Source: Alkalihalobacillus bogoriensis ATCC BAA-922
GTDB lineage: Bacteria > Bacillota > Bacilli > Bacillales > Bacillaceae_F
Reading direction: 5' to 3'
NCBI RefSeq assembly: GCF_000621445.1
Contig: NZ_JHYI01000014.1
Span: 1-64,000, forward strand
DNA: 64,000 bases
In this document: positions 19,306 through 29,183 of the stretch, in pieces
How positions within the stretch are numbered: position 1 is the stretch's first letter
Layout: every line of letters starts with the position of its first letter
Position numbers and translations under genes: made by a program
The notes under the pieces: generated by a model
The model's database searches: none
What the model was told of the DNA's origin: nothing
The model's input: only the letters and a program-made list of their open reading frames with translations

Positions 19306-20913
19306 TTATTTTTCCTTATAAACGAAATAATCAAAATCTGCTGGTAAGCTTGCACCAGATGTATCTTGACAGTGCATGCCAACGAATGCACCAGTGAAGA
19401 AGCCGCCACCTTGAATATAGTCATCAGATAGCTTATATGAATAAAAATCAATTGGAATTTCAGTCCAGTTTGTACCATCAAATGAATAAGAATAACGGTA
19501 TGTTTGTACGTTTACATCAACACGAAGGAACACATACTCTACATCATCAGGAATGATAATCTCGTTGCCTTTAATTGGTTGGTCAAACGTAAAATTATCA
19601 TTTGTAGTAATATCAAGTACTCTTCCTTTTTCTTCATTCCATGTAATTTGAAGAGCCGTCCAGTTTTGTGTGTTGTAATAGTTTACAAGACCTGCAGCTT
19701 GTTGGAAAGTATCAGGCGAAAAGGCCACTTTTGTTTCTGCAGTGAATGAAAAATGCTGCCAACGTCTTGCTACATAGGCTTGGGTAAACTTAGATGTTAA
19801 AGATTCTCTGCCGTGTATTCGCAAATGTCCTGGTCGTTCTTTTAACGAAACGATATTTTCTCCAAGCGGAATACGTAACGTTTGAAAATGAAGGTTTAAT
19901 GTTTCTAAATCAAAATCATCTTTTTCAGGATAGTCTGCTTCCCATTTTACTTCGTCAATCGCTGGACCTTCAATTTCTAGAGCCGGTTGGTTTCCACCGA
20001 CAACATAAGGCCAATCATTTTTCCATTCGAGTCGTTGGATGGCTGTTTCTCTTCCTAGTGGACAAAAGCCACGAGGGTCTAATAAAGCTTGACCATCACG
20101 AGGGAGTGGTCGTCCTGTTAAATGAACTAGGAACCATTCATCGGTATGTGTTTGGACAATGGATGCATGACCCGCTTTTTGCAGTGGGTTTCTTGGATAT
20201 GGGAACGATGTAATTAACGGATTTTCTGGATGTACTTCATAAGGTCCCCATAAATTTTTTGAGCGAGCAATCGTTGCTTGGTGGTCGTATTTTGTTCCAC
20301 CTTCAGCGGTTAATAAATAATAGTAGTCATTAATTTTATATAAATGAGGAGCTTCAGTTAGTTTAATATCTGTTCCTTTAAAAATAATCTCCTTTTTTCC
20401 AACCAGTTTCTTTTCTTCTACGCTGTACTCTTGAAGAACAATGCCATAAAAATTATGGTGAGTATGGCGGTGATCCCAAACCATGTTCACAAAGTATTTC
20501 TTTCCGTCTTCATGATGGAAAAGCGAAGGGTCAAATCCAGAGCTATTCATATAGATAGGTTCAGACCATTCACCGTCAATCGTGTCGCATGTGACTAGAT
20601 AATTATGGCTATCTTTCCACTGCCCTTCTGTTACTTTGACATCTGTATAAATGAGCCAAAATTTCCCGTCGCTATAAGAAAGAGCAGGAGCCCAAATTCC
20701 ACCTGAATCAGGATTTCCCATCATATTTAATTGACTAAGACGATTGAGTGGTCTTGAGACAAGACGCCAATTTTTTAAATCTTTAGAATGATAGATTCCA
20801 ACGCCAGGGAACCACTCAAATGTAGAAACAGCAATATAATAATCTTCTCCAGCTCGACAAATACTTGGATCTGGGTTAAAACCTGATAGAATAGGGTTTT
20901 GAATTTTTACCAA
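19306..20913 (-). CDS. xynB: GH43 beta-xylosidase, intracellular
   Basis: 535 aa, no signal peptide, so it acts on imported xylo-oligosaccharides and releases xylose. Five-bladed propeller catalytic domain with the GH43 triad: general base Asp15 (NPDPSI), pKa-modulating Asp128 (GFDPSL) and acid Glu187 (TEAPHLY). The positions match the Selenomonas/Bacillus XynB type almost exactly. The C-terminal about 200 aa form the usual beta-sandwich domain ([18 protein letters not shown]). It is transcribed in the same direction as xylR, 81 bp downstream of it, so the two may be co-transcribed and autoregulated. The 3' end is convergent with xynA. Confidence 0.96.
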   Translation of the reverse strand: MVKIQNPILSGFNPDPSICRAGEDYYIAVSTFEWFPGVGIYHSKDLKNWRLVSRPLNRLSQLNMMGNPDSGGIWAPALSYSDGKFWLIYTDVKVTEGQWKDSHNYLVTCDTIDGEWSEPIYMNSSGFDPSLFHHEDGKKYFVNMVWDHRHTHHNFYGIVLQEYSVEEKKLVGKKEIIFKGTDIKLTEAPHLYKINDYYYLLTAEGGTKYDHQATIARSKNLWGPYEVHPENPLITSFPYPRNPLQKAGHASIVQTHTDEWFLVHLTGRPLPRDGQALLDPRGFCPLGRETAIQRLEWKNDWPYVVGGNQPALEIEGPAIDEVKWEADYPEKDDFDLETLNLHFQTLRIPLGENIVSLKERPGHLRIHGRESLTSKFTQAYVARRWQHFSFTAETKVAFSPDTFQQAAGLVNYYNTQNWTALQITWNEEKGRVLDITTNDNFTFDQPIKGNEIIIPDDVEYVFLRVDVNVQTYRYSYSFDGTNWTEIPIDFYSYKLSDDYIQGGGFFTGAFVGMHCQDTSGASLPADFDYFVYKEK

Positions 20914-20994
20914 TTTTCTTCACCTCAACATGAATATTTTTTGATAACACTTTTGGTAATGAACAGTTTTGTTTGGATTAAAGCATCACCCCTT

Positions 20995-22182
20995 TTAAAT
21001 TTCTTCTAAATTCGTTTTTAGAAATTTTTCTGTTGAAAATGCAGCTACACCAAGGGCAGATGAGCGCTTTTCTAATTTTGAAAAATGCAATTGAAAATCT
21101 TTTTGATGGGCAGCTAGAACATTCTTTGCTAGTTTTTCTTTTAATGCATTTTCTATCCACGGTTGCAGTGCAACGAGACGATTTCCAATAATAATTTGTT
21201 CAGGGTTAAAGGTATTAATAATGTTGTTCATTCCAATGGCTAAAAATTCACTTAACGATTCAATTAATGAAATCGTTTTCTCATCTCCTTCTTCAGCGAG
21301 CTTAACGAGCTTTTCGAGAGAAAGGTCCTCATCATTTTCTGTGAAAATTTCTTGTGTCAGCGCCATTTTAATTAATGCATTTTCTGAGGCATAAAGCTCC
21401 CAACATCCTTTGTTGCCGCAGTTGCATAGAGGTCCATTCATATTAATCGTCATGTGGCCAAGCTCACCAGAAAGTCCGTTATGTCCTTTGTATAACTTAC
21501 CGTTTAAGATGAGACCGACCCCAATTCCAATCCCTCCACTAATATAGACGATATTATTAAAAGGTTGACCAGCTCCAAATCTTTTTTCGCCATGAGCCCC
21601 TGCGTTTGCTTCATTAACTATTTTTACAGGAATGTTATATTGTGACTCAATCACTTCTTTTAAATCAATGTCTTTCCAATTTAAGTTAGGAGCTAACAGT
21701 ATTTTTCCGGAGCGTGAGACGGTACCAGGAACCCCTACGCCAATTCCGACAACACCATAAGGGCTCGTTGGAACATGAAGCATTAATTCATCAATGACAC
21801 TAAATAAAATATCAATCGTTTGAGAGAGAGTAAGGTCCTTGACTTTAATTAATCTTTCATCACAAATGCCCCCTTGTAAATCTGTGAGAATCGCTAGGAT
21901 ATAATTAACCCCGATGTCAATTCCGATTGAGTAGCCGGCTGATTGATTAAAGAGCAACATGACTGGTCTTCTTCCACCACTCGATATTCCTGGGCCTGAT
22001 TCAAGAATTAATTGTTCCTCTAATAGTTCATTTACTAATGATGAAACTGTCCCTTTATTTAGTCCTGTTGTATTGGCAAGGTCTGCTCGTGATACGGGGT
22101 ATGTTTCTTTAATTGTATGAAGCACTAATGATTTGTTTTTTTGCTTCACAACATGTTGATTAAATGTTTGTGTTATTTTCAT
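20995..22182 (-). CDS. xylR: XylR, ROK-family xylose-responsive repressor
   Basis: 395 aa from ATG 22182 (AAGGAAG 10 nt upstream); a GTG at 22191 is in frame but crowds the ribosome site. N-terminal winged helix-turn-helix (SRADLANTTGLNKGTVSSLV) followed by a ROK kinase-like domain with GIDIGVNY, VGIGVGVPG and the zinc-binding CNCGNKGCWE. In Bacillus such proteins repress xyl genes by binding palindromes and release on xylose. Four matching boxes in this window (13213, 17596, 22330, 26319) fit that role. It lies divergent from the importer operon, whose box is in the shared region, and upstream of xynB. Confidence 0.95.
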   Translation of the reverse strand: MKITQTFNQHVVKQKNKSLVLHTIKETYPVSRADLANTTGLNKGTVSSLVNELLEEQLILESGPGISSGGRRPVMLLFNQSAGYSIGIDIGVNYILAILTDLQGGICDERLIKVKDLTLSQTIDILFSVIDELMLHVPTSPYGVVGIGVGVPGTVSRSGKILLAPNLNWKDIDLKEVIESQYNIPVKIVNEANAGAHGEKRFGAGQPFNNIVYISGGIGIGVGLILNGKLYKGHNGLSGELGHMTINMNGPLCNCGNKGCWELYASENALIKMALTQEIFTENDEDLSLEKLVKLAEEGDEKTISLIESLSEFLAIGMNNIINTFNPEQIIIGNRLVALQPWIENALKEKLAKNVLAAHQKDFQLHFSKLEKRSSALGVAAFSTEKFLKTNLEEI

Positions 22183-22277
22183 ATTCTTCACGCTTCCTTT
22201 TAGTTTTTATATCAAGTCAATAAAGTGATTAAATAGAAAAACCTTCCATAACAGCATCATAACATAACATGAAATGT

Positions 22278-22291
22278 TGGAAACGCTTCCT
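22278..22291. promoter_or_regulatory. Putative cre site between xylR and the importer operon
   Basis: TGGAAACGCTTCCT is a palindromic match to the CcpA element in the divergent promoter region, about 50 bp from the XylR box. Confidence 0.5.
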
Positions 22292-22329
22292 CACAAATCT
22301 ATTATAGCATTTAAAAAATTAAAATGCAC

Positions 22330-22353
22330 TTAGTTTATCCACTAGACAAACGA
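22330..22353 (+). promoter_or_regulatory. XylR box of the importer operon
   Basis: TTAGTTTATCCAC-TAGACAAACGA, the most palindromic of the four boxes (TTAGTTTAT and ACAAACgA arms). Downstream, GTTAGC-10 nt-GCTAAC (22381-22402) forms a small hairpin in the mRNA leader. Confidence 0.7.
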
Positions 22354-22431
22354 TGTTTTTAATGATACCATTTATATTAAGTTAGCAAAACAAACAGCTA
22401 ACATGTTTAATCATACTAAGGGGGTATCGTA

Positions 22432-23760
22432 ATGAAGAAAAGGAAAGCGATTACATCATTGTTTGCATTAGTAGCAGGTGCTTTAATTGCTACTGGATGT
22501 TCTGGTTCTGGTGATGATACAGGAGGAGAGCAAGCTACTGAAAATAATGGTACTAGCTCAGGAGAAACGGCTACAGTTGAATTTATGCACTTATGGCCAC
22601 AAGGAAGTTCAGCAGAGCATCACAGAATTGTAAATGAAATTATTGCTGACTTTGAAGCAGACAACGAGAACATCAAAATTGATATGCAAGTATTAAGTAA
22701 CGAGCAGTATAAAGATCAAATTACCGTTCTTGCATCTTCTAATCAACTTCCAGATGTAGGGATGACTTGGGCTGCAGGTTACCTTGATCCATTCGTTTCT
22801 GGTAATATGTTTGCACCATTAGATGATGTATTAGACAATGGTTTACGAGAAGAGTTTGTAGCTGGAACTCTAGAAGCTTATGAAAAAGATGGAAAGAGTT
22901 ACGGATTACCATTAGAGTTAAATACAGTGTATGTTTACTATAATAAAGCGATTTTTGACGAGTATGGACTTGAAGCTCCACAAACGTATGAAGAGTTCGA
23001 GCAAGTCATTGCAACATTAAATGAAAATAACGTAACACCAATTGCATTAGGAAACAGAGATAGCTGGACTGGTTCAATGTGGTATATGTACTTTGCTGAC
23101 AGAATTGGTGGCTCTGATGTATTAACAAATGCGATTAATCGTACAGGTTCATTCGAAGATCCAGCATTAGTAGAAGCAGCAGCGAAGATTCAAGAAATGG
23201 TAGAAAATGATGCATTTGCAAGCGGATTCAATGGTCTTGCTGATGAAGAAGCAAAAAGCATGTTTATGAATGAGCAGTCTGCAATGTACATGATTGCAAC
23301 TTGGGACTTACCTAACTACACAACAAATGAAAGCGTTCCACAGGAGTTCAGAGATAGTGTTGGCTACTTTAAGTTTCCAACAGTTGATGGTTCAGGAGAC
23401 CACAATAGTTTTGTAGGTGGACCTGGAGTTGGCTTGTTTGTTGCTGAAAATTCTGATGTGAAAGAAGAAGCAAAGCAATTTGCAGCTTATTTCGTTGAAG
23501 AGTGGGGTACAAGAGCAGTTTCTGAGGCAGGTGTTCTTCCTGCAACAACGGTAGATGGAGAAAACTTAGATTTACCAGATGTGTATGTTGAAGTATTACA
23601 AGATTTAAATGATGCAACGAACTTAACATTATATGCTGATGTACAAATGAGTTCTGCGGCAGCACAAGTTCATCTAGATTTAATCCAATCTTTATTCGGA
23701 TTGCAAATTACACCTGAAGATTTTGCTAAGCAACAAGAAGAAGCTCTTTCAAATGAGTAA
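22432..23760 (+). CDS. Sugar ABC transporter substrate-binding lipoprotein (xylo-oligosaccharide type)
   Basis: 442 aa. Lipoprotein signal with lipobox ALIATGC, lipidated Cys23, followed by a Ser/Gly/Thr linker. The rest is a cluster-1 extracellular solute-binding fold (family 1): VEFMHLWPQGSSAEHH, SNQLPDVGMTWAAG and YGLPLELNTVYVYYNKAIFD. First gene of a three-gene importer with two permeases and no ATPase. The XylR box upstream and the surrounding genes point to xylose oligomers as ligand; the exact sugar is inference. AAGGGGGT ribosome site. Confidence 0.9.
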   Translation: MKKRKAITSLFALVAGALIATGCSGSGDDTGGEQATENNGTSSGETATVEFMHLWPQGSSAEHHRIVNEIIADFEADNENIKIDMQVLSNEQYKDQITVLASSNQLPDVGMTWAAGYLDPFVSGNMFAPLDDVLDNGLREEFVAGTLEAYEKDGKSYGLPLELNTVYVYYNKAIFDEYGLEAPQTYEEFEQVIATLNENNVTPIALGNRDSWTGSMWYMYFADRIGGSDVLTNAINRTGSFEDPALVEAAAKIQEMVENDAFASGFNGLADEEAKSMFMNEQSAMYMIATWDLPNYTTNESVPQEFRDSVGYFKFPTVDGSGDHNSFVGGPGVGLFVAENSDVKEEAKQFAAYFVEEWGTRAVSEAGVLPATTVDGENLDLPDVYVEVLQDLNDATNLTLYADVQMSSAAAQVHLDLIQSLFGLQITPEDFAKQQEEALSNE

Positions 23761-23826
23761 TCTTTACAGAGGTATCTGCTAGTTTACAAGAGAATACAAC
23801 ATAAAGAAGAGCTCCTGTAATAAATG

Positions 23827-23859
23827 AAAAGGACGATTCCCACGTTGGATAGTCCTTTT
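23827..23859 (+). terminator. Intercistronic stem-loop between binding protein and permease genes
   Basis: AAAAGGAC and GTCCTTTT arms without a proper T-run. Such hairpins after binding-protein genes usually stabilise the upstream mRNA or partly terminate, giving more binding protein than permease. Confidence 0.6.
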
Positions 23860-23886
23860 CAAATTCAGATCAAGGGGGTTAACAGT

Positions 23887-24765
23887 ATGGATAAGGTAAT
23901 GTCGAATAAATGGTTTATCGCTTTATATATTCTTCCTGCATTAATATTAGTAAGTATCCTCATCTTCATCCCTTTACTATTAACAGGGTACTATGGCCTT
24001 ATGAAATGGGATGGAATTGGAGCAATGCAGTTTATTGGATTAGATAATTATGTTCGAGTCGTACAAGATGCTAAGTTTTGGCAAAGTGCATGGCACTCTT
24101 CTTTATTAGCAGTTTTTTCAACATTAAGTCTTATTATTTACTTAGCTGTTTCGATGATCCTTGCTTCTAATATTAAAGGATCCGATCTTTTAAGAAAAGT
24201 TTACTTAATTCCTATGCTTTTGTCTTCAGTGGCGATTGCACAGCTTTGGATTAAAATTTACAATCCTTCAAATGGGATGTTAAATACTGTACTAGGCTGG
24301 TTTGGTGTAACGAATCCACCGTTATGGCTTGCTGATCCGAATATTGTTCTTTTCTCAATTTTCATTCCAATTTTATGGCAATATGCAGGTTTTTACATTT
24401 TAATTTACTATGCCGCACTAAAAGGAATTCCAGAATCGATTATGGAAGCGGCTAGAATTGATGGAGCTTCACCAATTCAAATTGCGTACAGAATTAAATT
24501 GCCACTTATTATGGGGGTTGTAAAAGTAACCGTTGTTCTTGCTATTGTTGGTTCACTTAAATATTTTGATTTAATTTATGTTATGACTGGTGGCGGACCA
24601 AACGGAGCAAGTGAAGTTATGGCTTCATACATGTATAAGCTAGCATTTGGAACAAATAACTTTGGCTACGGAAGTGCTGTTGGTTTCATGTTACTTATTA
24701 TTACATTGGTAGTAACAGTGGTGATTCGTAAAGTAACAGCAGAAAAAGAAGAGATTCAATACTAA
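23887..24765 (+). CDS. Sugar ABC transporter permease, MalF/LacF type
   Basis: 292 aa from ATG 23887, preceded by AAGGGGG; an upstream in-frame ATG at 23824 lies within the intercistronic hairpin and lacks a site. Six membrane helices and the cytoplasmic EAA loop (EAARIDGASPIQIAYRIKLP) that contacts the ATPase. The N-terminal helix lacks the long extension of enterobacterial MalF. It pairs with the second permease 15 bp downstream. Confidence 0.93.
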   Translation: MDKVMSNKWFIALYILPALILVSILIFIPLLLTGYYGLMKWDGIGAMQFIGLDNYVRVVQDAKFWQSAWHSSLLAVFSTLSLIIYLAVSMILASNIKGSDLLRKVYLIPMLLSSVAIAQLWIKIYNPSNGMLNTVLGWFGVTNPPLWLADPNIVLFSIFIPILWQYAGFYILIYYAALKGIPESIMEAARIDGASPIQIAYRIKLPLIMGVVKVTVVLAIVGSLKYFDLIYVMTGGGPNGASEVMASYMYKLAFGTNNFGYGSAVGFMLLIITLVVTVVIRKVTAEKEEIQY

Positions 24766-24779
24766 GGGAGGTTTTTGTA

Positions 24780-25601
24780 ATGGGGCGTATAGGTTACTTT
24801 TTTCTTTATTTAGCTTTGGGCGTTGTTGCGGTATTTCAAATTTTCCCTATTGTCTGGCTGTTTCTTTTCTCCTTAAAAGACAATCGTGAAATTTTTGCAG
24901 GTTCCCCGTTTGCATTGCCTGAACAAATTAAATGGGAAAACTATTTAGCAGTTTGGGAAGGCGGGATTGGCGGATACTTTTTTAATAGTGTTTGGATTAC
25001 AGGTGTTTCTATTTTACTTACATTATTAATCGGTAGTATGGCAGTGTTTGTTATTACGAGAATGAAATGGAAGCTTAGTAAACTAGTATTAGGATTATTT
25101 ATGGTTGGTCTTATGATCCCGATTCATTCATCATTAATTCCGCTTTTTAGTATGTTTTTAAATGTAAACATGATTAATAATCCATGGTCGATTGTTATCA
25201 CATATACAGCGTATAATCTACCAATTACGATGATGATTTTACTAGGGTTTTACACAACGCTTCCAAGAGAAATTGAAGAAGCAGCCATTATTGATGGTGC
25301 ATCACTACATCGCTTATTTTTCCGAATCATTTTACCCATTTCAGCACCGATTTTATCAACGACAGCGATTATTAATATGATTTATAATTGGAATGAGTTT
25401 GTTTTCGTTAATACGTTTATTAGCTCTGACAAATATAAAACATTAACAGTAGGAATTCAAAATTTCGTTGGTCAGTATATGACGGATTGGGGCGCAATTG
25501 GAGCAACTCTTATTATTAGTGTATTGCCGATTTTACTTGCATTCTTGTTCTTTAGTAATAAGATTGTCGAAGGGATTTCTTCTAGTGCTGTAAAAGGATA
25601 A
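24780..25601 (+). CDS. Sugar ABC transporter permease, MalG type
   Basis: 273 aa, six membrane helices, EAA loop EEAAIIDGASLHRLFFRIIL. Last gene of the importer operon, which ends without an ATP-binding subunit. In Bacillus, oligosaccharide importers of this class share the ATPase MsmX encoded elsewhere, so that is the likely partner. GGGAGG ribosome site 8 nt before the ATG. Confidence 0.93.
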   Translation: MGRIGYFFLYLALGVVAVFQIFPIVWLFLFSLKDNREIFAGSPFALPEQIKWENYLAVWEGGIGGYFFNSVWITGVSILLTLLIGSMAVFVITRMKWKLSKLVLGLFMVGLMIPIHSSLIPLFSMFLNVNMINNPWSIVITYTAYNLPITMMILLGFYTTLPREIEEAAIIDGASLHRLFFRIILPISAPILSTTAIINMIYNWNEFVFVNTFISSDKYKTLTVGIQNFVGQYMTDWGAIGATLIISVLPILLAFLFFSNKIVEGISSSAVKG

Positions 25602-25632
25602 AAAAACACCTGCCTTTAAAAAAAGACAGGTG
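25601..25632 (-). terminator. Terminator between the importer operon and the yesL-like gene
   Basis: CACCTG and CAGGTG arms with an A-rich loop, and AAAAAA on the importer side, which reads as a T-run for the minus-strand gene. Confidence 0.7.
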
Positions 25633-25637
25633 AGTCA

Positions 25638-26246
25638 TTATCTAGTTTTCTTTTCGGCAATTCTTTTAAAGACATCTAGTGAAAACCAAACTGTAATAAA
25701 ACAATAAAAGCTTGCACCAAATACGAAACCTAAAGCAGGAATAACATAAACAATGAAATAAAATGCCAGTAAACTAACAAAGATAAACACGGTATGAACC
25801 GGACTTACGAACATCATGAGAAGGGCATTTTTAAAGGTTTGGGCAATCGATAAATCAAAATGGACATAAGTTGGAAAAAGGTAAAAGAGCAACATGATAA
25901 ATAGTAACATTCCAGCTAATAAAGGTGCAGTCGTCCAAGTGAGCAGTTCTCCCATGTTTGCGTACAGGAAGAAAATGTTGAAAATGAATATAAAGGAAAT
26001 ACCGTAAATAAATAAACCTAAAAAGTTACTTTTGAAAAATTCACTTTTATAGTACTGCCAGAAGGATTTTAATACAGGCGAATCTGAATTGCCTCTTAGC
26101 CATTGTCTTACTAAAGAAAACATGGCGATTGTAGCAGGGAATAACCCAAAGAGTATTCCACCAGCTAATGTGAATAAAACCCATAAGACGTTTATATAGG
26201 CGAAGCGTGTGATCCATTCTAAAATTTGATAAAGCGCGCGACTCAT
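25638..26246 (-). CDS. YesL-like (DUF624) membrane protein
   Basis: 202 aa from the ATG that follows GGAGG; a longer frame to 26273 is unlikely. Five to six membrane helices; the start YQILEWITRFAYINVLWVLF and the FGLFPATIAMF turn are typical of DUF624/YesL proteins, small membrane proteins that accompany oligosaccharide importers in Bacillus. Convergent with the importer and divergent from xylB, with an XylR box in the divergent region that could control both. Biochemical role unknown. Confidence 0.85.
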   Translation of the reverse strand: MSRALYQILEWITRFAYINVLWVLFTLAGGILFGLFPATIAMFSLVRQWLRGNSDSPVLKSFWQYYKSEFFKSNFLGLFIYGISFIFIFNIFFLYANMGELLTWTTAPLLAGMLLFIMLLFYLFPTYVHFDLSIAQTFKNALLMMFVSPVHTVFIFVSLLAFYFIVYVIPALGFVFGASFYCFITVWFSLDVFKRIAEKKTR

Positions 26247-26318
26247 AGTGTACCTCCTGATTTGGACATTCATTTACTATTATAAAGGATCATAACGTAA
26301 ATATTATAGTAATTTAAA

Positions 26319-26345
26319 ACTTTGTTTGTCTAATGAATGAACTAT
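26319..26345 (-). promoter_or_regulatory. XylR box in the yesL-like/xylB divergent region
   Basis: Read on the minus strand, ATAGTTCATTCAT-TAGACAAACAAAGT aligns with the xylA, xynA and importer boxes over the TAGACAAAC core and the left arm. It lies about 70 bp upstream of xylB. Confidence 0.65.
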
Positions 26346-26415
26346 TAAAGTGAACTGCTTACTTGATTTAAATGTTCAGGCAGTACTAGTAAAAGCGAAG
26401 ATCGGAGAGGATAAA

Positions 26416-27915
26416 ATGAAATATGTCATCGGTGTAGATTTGGGTACAAGTGCAGTGAAAATATTACTAGTGAATCAAGAAGGCGATGTCGTTAAGGAAG
26501 TATCAAAAGACTATCCACTTATCCAAGAAAAAACAGGGTACAGTGAACAAAATCCAGACGATTGGGTAACACAAACTGTGAAGGGTTTACAGGAGATTAC
26601 TGCAGCTTTTGATGGAGACATAAATGATATTGAAGGAATGAGTTTCTCAGGACAAATGCATGGGCTTGTGTTGTTAGACGAAAATCATGAACCGTTACGT
26701 CATGCAATTTTATGGAACGATACACGGACAACAGCGGAATGTAGAGACATTTATGAAAAAGTTGGGGAAGAGCGTTTGCTTGAATTAACAAAAAACCCGG
26801 CACTAGAAGGATTTACGTTACCAAAAATTTTGTGGGTGCAAAAACATGAACCAATGATTTTTTCTAAAGCGAAAACATTTGTGTTGCCAAAGGATTATGT
26901 TCGTCTTAAATTGACAGGAAAGCTCCATATGGACTACTCGGACGCTGCAGGAACATTATTATTGAATGTTTCTAAAAAAGAATGGAGCAAGGAAATTTGT
27001 GAGCAATTCCAACTTGATGTGAATTTTTGCCCGCCATTAGTTGGTTCTCATGATGAAGTGGGTACGATCCTTCCAGCAGTAGCAGAACAAACGGGGTTAT
27101 CTAGTGCAACAAAAGTATTTGCTGGTGGAGCTGATAATGCATGCGGAGCGATAGGTTCTGGTATTTTAGAAGAAGGAAAAACATTAGCTAGCATTGGTAC
27201 ATCAGGTGTCATTTTATCATACGAGTCTAGTGAAGATAAAGATTTTAAAGGAACTGTACATTATTTTAATCATGGTGCACCAAATGCTTTTTATACAATG
27301 GGTGTAACGTTAGCAGCGGGGTATAGTTTAAGTTGGTTTAAAGGTGTTTTTGCTAAAGATGAAGAATTTACAGAGCTTTTAACTAATGTCAGTAATATTC
27401 CACCAGGTGCAAATGGGCTGTTGTTCACACCATATATCGTAGGAGAACGAACACCGCATGTTGATTCAACCATCCGAGGAAGCTTCATCGGGATGGATAG
27501 TTCACATACACGTGATGATTTTGTTCGCGCAGTACTTGAAGGGATCACATTCTCTTTGCATGAATCCATTGAAATTTTCCGTAACCATGGAAAGCAAATT
27601 GATACCGTTGTTTCGATCGGTGGCGGGGCAAAAAATGAAGCATGGCTTCAAATGCAAGCCGATATTTTTAACGCGAAAATTGTAAAGTTATCGAGTGAAC
27701 AAGGTCCAGGAATGGGAGCAGCTATGCTAGCGGCATATGGTTCTGGCTGGTTTGGATCTTTACCAGAATGTGCAGCCACATTCTTAAAAGTAGATAAAGA
27801 GTTTCTTCCAAACGAAGAAAATGTCTCTCGGTATAATGAAATATACAAATTGTACAAAGAAGTGTATGTACAAACAAAAGAGCTGAACGAAAAGCTAGTT
27901 CCGTTCCGAAAATAA
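26416..27915 (+). CDS. xylB: Xylulokinase
   Basis: 499 aa from ATG 26416 (GGAGAGG upstream; the frame is open further but without a site). FGGY-family sugar kinase that phosphorylates D-xylulose to xylulose 5-phosphate. Evidence: N-terminal phosphate loop GVDLGTSAVKILLV, SFSGQMHGLVLLD, AILWNDTRT, the ATP-binding IGGGAKNEAWLQMQADIF, and GPGMGAAMLAAYG. It completes the xylA-xylB pathway although the two genes are 12 kb apart here rather than adjacent as in B. subtilis. Confidence 0.97.
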   Translation: MKYVIGVDLGTSAVKILLVNQEGDVVKEVSKDYPLIQEKTGYSEQNPDDWVTQTVKGLQEITAAFDGDINDIEGMSFSGQMHGLVLLDENHEPLRHAILWNDTRTTAECRDIYEKVGEERLLELTKNPALEGFTLPKILWVQKHEPMIFSKAKTFVLPKDYVRLKLTGKLHMDYSDAAGTLLLNVSKKEWSKEICEQFQLDVNFCPPLVGSHDEVGTILPAVAEQTGLSSATKVFAGGADNACGAIGSGILEEGKTLASIGTSGVILSYESSEDKDFKGTVHYFNHGAPNAFYTMGVTLAAGYSLSWFKGVFAKDEEFTELLTNVSNIPPGANGLLFTPYIVGERTPHVDSTIRGSFIGMDSSHTRDDFVRAVLEGITFSLHESIEIFRNHGKQIDTVVSIGGGAKNEAWLQMQADIFNAKIVKLSSEQGPGMGAAMLAAYGSGWFGSLPECAATFLKVDKEFLPNEENVSRYNEIYKLYKEVYVQTKELNEKLVPFRK

Positions 27916-27927
27916 AGATCATATCAA

Positions 27928-27976
27928 GAGGGTTATCACGAAAGGCACTGAGCCTTTGTGATAACCCTTATTTTTT
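27928..27976 (+). terminator. xylB terminator
   Basis: AGGGTTATCAC and GTGATAACCCT arms with an inner AGGC/GCCT stem, then TATTTTTT. A long, strong intrinsic terminator. Confidence 0.9.
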
Positions 27977-28025
27977 AATTTGGTCTAGTCTAACGAATGA
28001 TAACAACGATTAACGAATAATTTCT

Positions 28026-29183
28026 TTAAAGTGCGCCGTATATGACAGCACGTAATCTCGGCTGATGAATCGCTTCAAAGTTCGGTAGCATTTGCTGCAT
28101 ATATACAGCGGATAGCTGTTCTTTAGGGTCAATGAGTACCCATGTTCCTGCTAAACCTGACCATCCAAATTCCCCAATCGAACCATTAATCCCTCCTTCA
28201 GCTGGATCGACCATCGTTCTTACACCTAAACCATAACCATACCCTCGTAAATAATCCCAATGGTATGAAGGTTTTTGGATATCTGTCAAATGGTTGGTGG
28301 CCATTAATTGGATCGTCTTAGAGCCGATAATACGGGTACCGTTCCATTCGCCACCGTTTGCGAGCATATGGGCAAAGCGACTGTAATCTCCTAACGTCGA
28401 TAACAATCCGGCTCCACCTGCTTCAAATGTTGCACTTGGATGGAATTGTTCGTCCATCGTTTCCTCTTTAGTTAATGTTCCGTCTTCTTCACGATTATAA
28501 ATGGAAGCAAGGCGATGTCTTTTATGTTCAGGGATCTTAAAAAACGTATCTTCCATTCCAAGCGGTTGAAAGATTTCTTCATCAAAAAATTCACTAAGCT
28601 TCTTACCGGAGACGACTTCAATTAATGCGCCAAGGACATCATGACTAAACCCATAATGCCACTTCGTTCCTGGATCGAATGCTAACGGAATAGAAGCAAG
28701 CAGTTTGGATAAGTCCCGTGCTGTCGAAGTTTTCCTTTGTTTCTCGGTCATTTCTTCTAGCGCTTTCGCAACATGTCGTTCGGTTGGATTTCCATCTCCA
28801 GGATATGTTAATCCCGATGTCATCATAAACAAATCTTTAATAGTTATCGATCTTGTTGCTGGAGAAACTACCATTTCCCCTTGTTCTTCACGGTAAACTT
28901 GCGGATTTTTGAATTCTGGTAAATAGTCCTCAAGAGGATCATTAAGCAAAAATAAGCCACGTTCATATAACAGTAAAGCAGCTGAACAAGTGACAACTTT
29001 CGTCATAGAGTAGATTCTGAAAATCGTATCTTCGCTAATTGGCTTCTTTGTCACTATGTCAGCAAAACCTACGTAATCTTTAAATACGGTTTTTCCTTGA
29101 TGCATGACTGCCAATGAATTTCCCGCTGGACCATTTTCTACAAATGTTTTTAATAATGGATGAAGTTTTTGTAAAGATTCCAA
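28026..29183 (-). CDS. Serine hydrolase of the beta-lactamase/esterase (class C-like) family
   Basis: 385 aa with TTG start 8 nt after AGGAGG. The catalytic SxxK is Ser59-Met-Thr-Lys62 (RIYSMTKVV), followed by a YGFSHDVLG motif in place of the YxN loop and GGAGLLSTLGDYSRFAHML, as in EstB-type esterases and penicillin-binding-protein-like hydrolases. No signal peptide, so a cytoplasmic esterase is more likely than a beta-lactamase. Monocistronic and convergent with xylB. Substrate unknown. Confidence 0.85.
   Translation of the reverse strand: MESLQKLHPLLKTFVENGPAGNSLAVMHQGKTVFKDYVGFADIVTKKPISEDTIFRIYSMTKVVTCSAALLLYERGLFLLNDPLEDYLPEFKNPQVYREEQGEMVVSPATRSITIKDLFMMTSGLTYPGDGNPTERHVAKALEEMTEKQRKTSTARDLSKLLASIPLAFDPGTKWHYGFSHDVLGALIEVVSGKKLSEFFDEEIFQPLGMEDTFFKIPEHKRHRLASIYNREEDGTLTKEETMDEQFHPSATFEAGGAGLLSTLGDYSRFAHMLANGGEWNGTRIIGSKTIQLMATNHLTDIQKPSYHWDYLRGYGYGLGVRTMVDPAEGGINGSIGEFGWSGLAGTWVLIDPKEQLSAVYMQQMLPNFEAIHQPRLRAVIYGAL

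Noticed and set aside
19077-19397. Open frame across tetrad copy 2 into the 3' part of xynB
   Set aside because: It overlaps the repeat, the xynB terminator and xynB itself on the opposite strand; no ribosome site.
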